Shown here: positions 1-3,661 of the stretch, piece by piece
Layout of the letters: each line of letters begins with the position of its first letter
Position numbering within the stretch: position 1 is the stretch's first letter
Source of the DNA: Planctomycetia bacterium
GTDB taxonomy: Bacteria; Planctomycetota; Phycisphaerae; Phycisphaerales; UBA1924
NCBI GenBank assembly: GCA_005776545.1
Contig: SXOY01000104.1
Span: forward strand, 1-6,650
Length of the DNA stretch: 6,650 bases
Direction of reading: 5' to 3'
The notes under the pieces: model-generated
Told to the model about the DNA's origin: nothing
The model's database searches: none
Seen by the model: only the letters and a program-made list of their open reading frames with translations
Program-made: the position numbers and the translations under genes

Positions 1-1
1 C

Positions 2-295
2 CGCAAGGGAGTTGTCCTCACCCAACGCGGCATCGGCGGCGGCGTGACGCTTGCCCGTCCCGCGCACGAGATCAGCTTGTTCGATCTGGGTGTGAGTCTC
101 GATGACCCAGCCGTCCAGGCACAGTGCATGATGGGAACCGCTCAGTGTTCAGATGAACGCGCGTGTCCCGCGCACAAATACTGGGCCTGCGAGCGTGCCA
201 AGATTCACGAACAACTCAAAGCAATGACCATTGCTGACATCGCCGCCTTTGAAACTCGCCGTCACTGGAAGACAGTTGCCAAACCCACTGACTGA
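2..295 (+). CDS. Rrf2-family iron-sulfur transcriptional regulator, C-terminal part
   Basis: The open frame runs in from the left edge without a start, so the gene is 5'-truncated; 97 residues are visible. The GTG at 44 is not the real start, because the residues before it (TQRGIGGGVTLARP) are the wing of the Rrf2 winged-helix DNA-binding domain. Next come the family's 'EISLFDL' segment and a cysteine cluster, visible residues C42, C49 and C55 (C-x6-C-x5-C, in QCMMGTAQCSDERACPAH). The 'IHEQLKAMTIADIA' helix then closes the domain. In this family (IscR, NsrR, RirA and relatives) the three cysteines usually bind a [2Fe-2S] or [4Fe-4S] cluster that senses iron, NO or redox state and controls DNA binding in the cytoplasm. 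The second-to-third cysteine spacing of five is typical; which signal it senses cannot be told. The next gene follows after 14 bases, suggesting co-transcription. Confidence 0.9.
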   Translation, partial: RKGVVLTQRGIGGGVTLARPAHEISLFDLGVSLDDPAVQAQCMMGTAQCSDERACPAHKYWACERAKIHEQLKAMTIADIAAFETRRHWKTVAKPTD

Positions 296-309
296 CGCAA
301 AGGACTCTC

Positions 310-720
310 ATGGCAAAACGCAAGACCACGAACACAAAGACTTCTACGAGCAGACGGAGCGCGGCGATTCGTGTGCCGGTGATCGAAACTGAAGAACTCA
401 GATTAGTCGACTCCGGCGGCTGTGTGCGTGCCGTACTTGAGATGAACCGCCGCGGCCCGTGTGTAATGATGATGCACGAAGATGGCACCGTCGCATTGGA
501 AGTGATCCTCTCCAAAGAAGGCCCCAGCATCAGACTCGCCGACGAACGCGGCGAAACGCGCATCTTCATCGGTGCCATGCGCGGCTCTTCTCGCGTAGGA
601 ATGGCCGATGCCGATGGCTCTCAACGACTCTTCCTGGGCGTCAACAGCGCAGGCAAACCAGCCATGCATCTCTACGACGCCGATCAACATGAAATCTGGA
701 GCCCATCAGAAAAGAGCTGA
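310..720 (+). CDS. Small beta-repeat protein of unknown function
   Basis: I do not recognise a named family for this 136-residue protein. The start is supported by AAAGGA at 299-304, five bases before the ATG. A basic, Ser/Thr-rich tail (residues 1-20) has no signal peptide or membrane segment. The rest is about five imperfect repeats of 22 residues, starting near 29, 49, 71, 93 and 116, with the pattern G-P-x-hydrophobic-x-hydrophobic-x-D-x-x-G-x-x-R-hydrophobic-x-hydrophobic (for example GPSIRLADERGETRIFIGA and SSRVGMADADGSQRLFLGV). Alternating hydrophobic residues and D/G turns suggest stacked beta hairpins, such as a small beta-solenoid; this fold is my inference. It lies 14 bases behind the Rrf2 regulator and is probably co-transcribed with it. 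Only two cysteines (residues 38 and 51) are present and no metal motif is visible. Confidence 0.82.
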   Translation: MAKRKTTNTKTSTSRRSAAIRVPVIETEELRLVDSGGCVRAVLEMNRRGPCVMMMHEDGTVALEVILSKEGPSIRLADERGETRIFIGAMRGSSRVGMADADGSQRLFLGVNSAGKPAMHLYDADQHEIWSPSEKS

Positions 721-803
721 TGTGTTGCCATTACCGCGTGCTGAGTATGTGCCTTCCCTGATGCCTGTATTCCCTACAGCGCCACACCAGATCAACCCAT
801 TCC

Positions 804-1304
804 CTACTGCATCAACCACGCCGACAGAATGACAATCCCAAGCGCCGCCACATGAATCCCCCACACACTCGCCGCAAACGCGCCCTGCTGCCGCGCTGAC
901 CACGCCATGATCCGATGCCGGTGTTTATACATCACTGCAACCATTGCCGCACTGACAAACCCAAAGAGATCAGCGCCCACCAGCAGCCACACGCCGTTCT
1001 CTGTCCGCCCTTCCCGCCACACGTTCATGTAAATCGGCAGCAGCACAAACACCGCCGCCACACCGGAAAAACACCCCGGTGCCATCGCCAGAACCAACCA
1101 CCCAAACCGCGCTCGCGGCGACCCAATCTTCAACACCAGCGGCTCCGCACACTCCGGACACTTCGCACTCTTGATGTCGCACAAGTCATACCCACACCGT
1201 GGACACGGTACACTCCGTCCCTGCAAAAACGCAACCACCTCGGAATCGGTCCCAGCCGACGACTTGCCGATCGAACTGTCTTTGGTATTTCCCTCATCAC
1301 ACAT
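804..1304 (-). CDS. Zinc-ribbon protein with three membrane segments
   Basis: This 166-residue protein has a short polar head, then a rubredoxin-like zinc ribbon with paired cysteines CPRC (34-37) and CPEC (49-52) in the context 'GRSVPCPRCGYDL...KCPEC'. Three hydrophobic stretches follow at about 68-95, 104-125 and 142-165, each long enough to cross the membrane, with a basic loop YKHRHR (126-131) between the second and third. Such 'CPxCGYdL...CPEC' ribbons ahead of membrane helices are common in planctomycete proteins of unknown function; that is recollection, not a search result. The ribbon is expected in the cytoplasm, where it might bind protein or nucleic acid. The start is ATG at 1302-1304 with only a weak GGA upstream; another in-frame start nearby is possible. 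It is convergent with the beta-repeat gene and separated from the upstream minus-strand gene by a terminator. Confidence 0.85.
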   Translation of the reverse strand: MCDEGNTKDSSIGKSSAGTDSEVVAFLQGRSVPCPRCGYDLCDIKSAKCPECAEPLVLKIGSPRARFGWLVLAMAPGCFSGVAAVFVLLPIYMNVWREGRTENGVWLLVGADLFGFVSAAMVAVMYKHRHRIMAWSARQQGAFAASVWGIHVAALGIVILSAWLMQ

Positions 1305-1326
1305 ACATCATTCCGGCAAGAACTGT

Positions 1327-1354
1327 TGTATCGCACACACCTTTACTCTATCAA
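1327..1354 (-). promoter_or_regulatory. Candidate sigma-70-like promoter for the zinc-ribbon gene
   Basis: On the minus strand TTGATA (1349-1354) lies 16 bases before GATACA (1327-1332). This would place the transcription start about 15 bases ahead of the ATG at 1304 and after the terminator of the preceding gene. The -10 match is weak, and planctomycete promoters are poorly defined. Confidence 0.3.
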
Positions 1355-1397
1355 CGTTTCTCGGCGTTGCGGGGTTCGATTGATTGCCCGATCCCGC

Positions 1398-1434
1398 AAA
1401 AAGACAGTCAGCCCGGGACACACCCGAGCTGACT
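1398..1434 (-). terminator. Intrinsic terminator after the Fn3-like protein gene
   Basis: AGTCAGC (1406-1412) pairs with GCTGACT (1428-1434), and the stem continues as CGGG/CCCG around a five-base loop. On the minus strand the remaining position is a U-G pair, giving an unbroken 12-bp stem, whereas on the plus strand it is a C-A mismatch. On the minus strand the hairpin is followed, after GTC, by TTTTT (1402-1398). It lies 36 bases past the stop at 1471, so it fits as the end of that transcript. Confidence 0.85.
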
Positions 1435-1470
1435 GCCATGGCAATACATTCCAACGATTACTTCGGCGAT

Positions 1471-2178
1471 TTACGCCGCAATCTTCATAGTTGTTCCCGC
1501 CACTGAAAAACTTCCGCCGCCATCGGTGCCGAACTGCACGACAATACCCTCGCTCGCGATGCCCATGGTGGTGCCGCGCTGGCCCTGGATCTGATACTGC
1601 ACACCCGCTCCGGCGGCAGATGTCGGCACGGTTGTATCTGTGAAGCTCATGCGCCGCGATTCAGCTGTCGAGCCGGGTGCGCCGCCGATGCTGACGAACG
1701 TTGACTGGCCCGGCAGCTTGCGTGAGATATTATAAAATGCACCACTGGACGCCGCCGCGTTGACTGCTTCCCATGACAACGTCACCGCGCCGCTGGTTTC
1801 CAGTTCCACGCGTACGAAATTGGGCACGCTGGGCGCAGGCAACGGCGTCGGTGGCAACGGCTCAGGAATGCCCGCGGCCGCATACACAATACTCGGATTC
1901 GCCTGCAAGTCTGCGTACGCCTTGATCTGCCGGATCAAGTCACTTGCCGAAGTCTTGAGCGGCCCCGCCTCGCCATGCAACTCGGTCGTCGCAGACTTAG
2001 ACGCGATCCGCGCGGCCTGGGCCGCATCAAACTTGTTGCGCACGGTTATCGTCTGCGTCTTAAACGCTGAGACCTGCCCCGCAGTAAGCCCGATTGTGGT
2101 GGGCGCGGTATCCCAGATTGGCCAGTGGGCCTCGCAGAACTGCAATTGCTCGATCAAGGTTGGCGGTAAAACAGCCAT
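1471..2178 (-). CDS. Hypothetical protein: helical N-terminal region, proline-rich linker, Fn3-like domain
   Basis: This protein of 235 residues starts at ATG 2176-2178, with GGAG about nine bases upstream. Residues 1-100 are alanine-rich and predicted helical (beginning MAVLPPTLIEQLQFCEAHWP, with DAAQAARIASKSATT at 51-65). A proline-rich linker covers 104-118. Residues 119-216 resemble a fibronectin type III sandwich: 'AVTLSWEAV' carries the B-strand tryptophan (136), 'FYNISRKL' the C strand, and 'SFTDTTVP...VQYQIQGQRG' the E to F strands. A Gly/Ser-rich tail follows. No signal peptide or transmembrane segment is visible, so it is probably cytoplasmic. I recall planctomycete proteins with the same order ('...W...AAP..IGLTA.QV...') but no known function. 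Fn3 domains usually mediate binding, so a binding role is only a guess. It is transcribed alone and ends at the terminator at 1398-1434. Confidence 0.85.
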   Translation of the reverse strand: MAVLPPTLIEQLQFCEAHWPIWDTAPTTIGLTAGQVSAFKTQTITVRNKFDAAQAARIASKSATTELHGEAGPLKTSASDLIRQIKAYADLQANPSIVYAAAGIPEPLPPTPLPAPSVPNFVRVELETSGAVTLSWEAVNAAASSGAFYNISRKLPGQSTFVSIGGAPGSTAESRRMSFTDTTVPTSAAGAGVQYQIQGQRGTTMGIASEGIVVQFGTDGGGSFSVAGTTMKIAA

Positions 2179-2434
2179 AGGTCACAACTCCATTCGTCCG
2201 CAGCCGCGCCGGAGTCCCGAAAGCTCAGACCCAACACGGGCCTGGTGTTTCTCTTTCGCTCACGTGCATCCATCACGGCCATACACACGGACGGCTGAGA
2301 ATTCGATCGTTTACAACACAGTATTGAGCAAGTTCCCGCACGTTCGCATCAGACCCGCCCGCATATCCGTTCTAACTATGGAATACGTTATAGGTTCCGC
2401 TACGCGTTAACACATATCTGCTTCACTCCCCAGT
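2179..2434. other. Intergenic stretch with no gene seen
   Basis: This lies upstream of the minus-strand Fn3-like gene, and apart from that gene's GGAG ribosome-binding site nothing is assigned. A plus-strand open frame reaching to 2410 is mostly antisense to the Fn3-like gene and has no family signal. No convincing promoter or hairpin was found; the Fn3 gene's promoter is presumably here but could not be placed. Confidence 0.5.
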
Positions 2435-2698
2435 CCGTGGTAGCCTGTCAAAATGACTTTGATGGCCTTCGAGATCATCTAGACAGCCCTCGAGGTCAAT
2501 TAGACTGCCTTTGAGATCATTTTGAAAGCCGTCAAAATCGCTTTGATTGCCTTCAGGGCAGTTTTGAAAGCGTTCAAAGTTACTTTGATGACCATCAAGA
2601 TCACCTTTGAAGGGCTGGAGACCGTTGTACGCCAGTATCGCATAGCCACGGACTGCTGGTAGTTTCGTGTATACTTGATCCGACAACCATTGGGACAT
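2423..2698 (-). CDS. Doubtful ORF encoding a seven-residue repeat
   Basis: From ATG 2696-2698 (a TTG at 2719 is also possible) the frame encodes about 91 residues. The first 30 or so are non-repetitive (MSQWLSDQVYTKLPAVRGY...). The remainder is nine imperfect heptads such as DLEGHQS, DFDGFQN and DLKGSLI, with leucine or phenylalanine at position 2, an acidic residue at 3 and glycine at 4. There is no signal peptide or membrane segment. The ribosome-binding site is weak, and the start leaves only 21 bases to the well-supported plus-strand gene at 2720, whose likely -10 box lies inside this frame. The open frame may simply follow from the 21-bp repeat, whose length is a multiple of three. The terminal LPRTGE resembles a sortase motif but has no following membrane helix. 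Confidence 0.3.
   Translation of the reverse strand: MSQWLSDQVYTKLPAVRGYAILAYNGLQPFKGDLDGHQSNFERFQNCPEGNQSDFDGFQNDLKGSLIDLEGCLDDLEGHQSHFDRLPRTGE
2435..2623. repeat. Minisatellite: nine imperfect 21-bp units
   Basis: Units start at 2435, 2456, 2477, 2498, 2519, 2540, 2561, 2582 and 2603 with exactly 21 bases each and no indels. On the plus strand the consensus is about A-Y-TTTGA-nn-GCC-n-TC-n-A-R-ATC. The first and last units are the most degenerate. Units differ by many substitutions, so this is an old or selected array rather than a recent expansion. The minus-strand reading frame stays open through all units; the plus-strand frame opening TTT GAT GGC is closed by a TGA in the third full unit. 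Confidence 0.85.
2670..2675 (+). promoter_or_regulatory. Candidate -10 box for the small membrane protein gene
   Basis: TATACT matches five of six positions of the sigma-70 -10 consensus and lies 44 bases before the ATG at 2720. No good -35 hexamer is seen at 16-18 bases, so the support is modest. Confidence 0.35.
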
Positions 2699-2719
2699 GA
2701 GACCGCTTTGGGGGAACAA

Positions 2720-3286
2720 ATGACGGAATTTACAGCACTTGAGGTTTGCTTTGGCCTTGCTTCAGCATTGGGTGCGCTGACTGGCCCGCTCGCGCTGGCT
2801 CTTCAGGTGCGAGAGGCAACACTTCGGCTAAAGGTCGAGGTCTCGGTCGGATCCTCCATTGTATCCGCTGGGCCCGATGTGCGCATCAAGATCATCAATC
2901 TTGGAAGGGAAGTATGCATTACCTCAATCGAGTGTTCGATATCAGGCGAATCAATCCCAGAAAACATTGTCCGGATTCTCCATCGCGATCGTCCCGCCGC
3001 CCGCCCGAGTACAACTGAATACCCGCTCGCGCTACCGCGATATGACTCACTAAGTGAGCGCATTCCCATCGACTGGCATGATCTCGCAAAAGAGCGAACT
3101 CGTTGGGCAATCACAATTCACCTAAAGGAAGGTGCGGAATTTGAAATTCCCTCGACGGTGTTCGGTAAGGCCGGGCACGTCCAAATTGCACCAAAGTACT
3201 TCGGTTTGCTGGGACCAGCGACTGCCTCGTTTGTAAAGGAAGTTCCTAGGCCCGTAAACTCTACACGCATATCAATGTCTGCGTGA
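2720..3286 (+). CDS. Small membrane-anchored protein of unknown function
   Basis: The start is taken at ATG 2720-2722 because GGGGG (2710-2714) sits at ribosome-binding distance; an upstream ATG at 2675 would overlap the -10 candidate and lacks such a site. The product has 188 residues. Residues about 7-29 (LEVCFGLASALGALTGPLAL and onward) form one hydrophobic membrane segment, followed by a soluble part rich in beta strands. 'VRIKIINLGREVCITSIECSI' (54-74) has the 'N-x-G-R' strand-turn pattern seen in many membrane-tethered beta-sandwich proteins of unknown function. I do not recognise a named family. The base composition looks less GC-rich than its neighbours, which may indicate a different history. 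It has no obvious operon partner, and a hairpin-rich noncoding stretch follows it. Confidence 0.75.
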   Translation: MTEFTALEVCFGLASALGALTGPLALALQVREATLRLKVEVSVGSSIVSAGPDVRIKIINLGREVCITSIECSISGESIPENIVRILHRDRPAARPSTTEYPLALPRYDSLSERIPIDWHDLAKERTRWAITIHLKEGAEFEIPSTVFGKAGHVQIAPKYFGLLGPATASFVKEVPRPVNSTRISMSA

Positions 3287-3325
3287 TGAGCCGCCTGGGA
3301 CGCTTCTTGGCCGTTATGTTCTTGC

Positions 3326-3377
3326 AGACCGTTTCAACGGTCTTGCTCGCTTGTAGACCAGGGTTTGAACCCTGGGT
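3326..3377 (+). other. Two adjacent palindromic hairpins downstream of the small membrane protein gene
   Basis: AGACCGTT (3326-3333) pairs with AACGGTCT (3336-3343). CCAGGGTT (3358-3365) pairs with AACCCTGG (3368-3375). Each is an eight-base arm around two bases (effective six-base loops TTTCAA and TTTGAA). Both begin with AGACC, so they look related. Neither is followed by a T run, so they are not ordinary intrinsic terminators, although they may mark the 3' end of the upstream transcript or belong to a structured RNA with the following segment. Confidence 0.4.
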
Positions 3378-3400
3378 CAGGGCCTGGGACGACACGACGG

Positions 3401-3458
3401 CGAACCCCCCACGTCTGGCTTTGCAGGCGTGCCGGGGGTTCGAATCCCCCCAAAGCTA
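3401..3458 (+). ncRNA. tRNA-like T-arm with terminal stem; possible structured RNA or tRNA remnant
   Basis: GGGGG (3434-3438), loop TTCGAAT and CCCCC (3446-3450) form a perfect T-arm. CAAAGCT (3451-3457) plus A3458 look like the acceptor 3' strand and discriminator of a tRNA without encoded CCA. The only seven-base partner nearby is GGCTTTG (3417-3423), just ten bases before the T-arm, so there is no room for D and anticodon arms. Alternatively CGAACCCCC (3401-3409) pairs with GGGGGTTCG (3434-3442), and CACGTCTG (3410-3417) with CAGGCGTG (3424-3431), including one G-U pair that favours the plus strand. The two folds exclude each other. Known options are a tRNA 3' remnant such as an attachment site, a piece of a tmRNA-type gene, or a regulatory RNA; I could not place it in any known class. 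Confidence 0.35.
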
Positions 3459-3517
3459 TTCGTCACAATGGATACATTGCGAGCCACCAAATCAATGTGC
3501 GCTCACAGAAAAACAAA

Positions 3518-3608
3518 CGGAGAGGGGGGGATTCGAACCCCCGATACCGGCCTAAACCAGTATAACGGTTTAGCAAACCGCCGCCTTCAGCCGCTCGGCC
3601 ACCTCTCC
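3518..3608 (-). tRNA. tRNA-Ser (anticodon GCT)
   Basis: This is a complete class II cloverleaf of 91 bases. Acceptor GGAGAGG (3608-3602) pairs with CCTCTCC (3525-3519), and the discriminator is G3518, as usual for serine. The D stem is GCC/GGC. The anticodon stem is GCGGT/ACCGT with loop TTGCTAA, placing anticodon GCT opposite 3572-3574; it reads AGC and AGU codons. The long variable arm is TACTGG/CCGGTA and the T-arm is GGGGG-TTCGAAT-CCCCC. CCA is not encoded, so it must be added by nucleotidyltransferase. A T-rich stretch (GTTTGTTTTTCT) follows the 3' end and may aid termination. The gene lies 53 bases downstream of the helicase gene on the same strand. Confidence 0.97.
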
Positions 3609-3641
3609 CGCGTGTACATCTGTATGTCGGCGGCAAGGATA

Positions 3642-3659
3642 GTCCGGCTGGAGCCAGAC
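3642..3659 (-). terminator. Small hairpin just after the helicase stop codon, possible weak terminator
   Basis: On the minus strand GTCTGGCT pairs with AGCCGGAC around CC, with a U-G pair that is a C-A mismatch on the other strand. It starts three bases past the stop codon at 3662-3664 and is followed only by TATCCTTG, so termination would be weak. It may instead mark processing between the helicase transcript and tRNA-Ser. Confidence 0.3.
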
Positions 3660-3661
3660 AA

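Noticed and set aside
765..779. CTGTA/TACAG hairpin between the convergent genes as a bidirectional terminator
   Set aside because: Only five base pairs and no T run on either strand.
1760..2410. 216-residue plus-strand open frame
   Set aside because: Mostly antisense to the Fn3-like gene, which has a ribosome-binding site, domain pattern and terminator; no family signal in this frame.
2423..2443. LPRTGE at the C-terminus of the repeat ORF as a sortase signal
   Set aside because: No membrane helix or basic tail follows, and the repeat frame explains the residues.
2435..2623. CRISPR array
   Set aside because: The units are contiguous 21-bp tandem repeats with no unique spacers and high divergence, and no cas gene is present.
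3350..3420. Signal recognition particle RNA-like run GGGTCAGGGCCTGGGA
   Set aside because: It shares only GTCAGG and a nearby GG with the SRP core; the AGCAG asymmetric loop and GNRA tetraloop context are missing.
3100..3460. tmRNA ending at the T-arm
   Set aside because: No complementary 5' acceptor strand or ALAA-type tag with stop was found, and a normal-length tmRNA would overlap the coding sequence ending at 3286.
3283..3555. Plus-strand open frame containing GGFEPPIPA
   Set aside because: This is the familiar spurious peptide from the antisense strand of tRNA-Ser, and it also crosses the hairpins and T-arm segment; GEGGIRTPD in the next frame is the same artefact.
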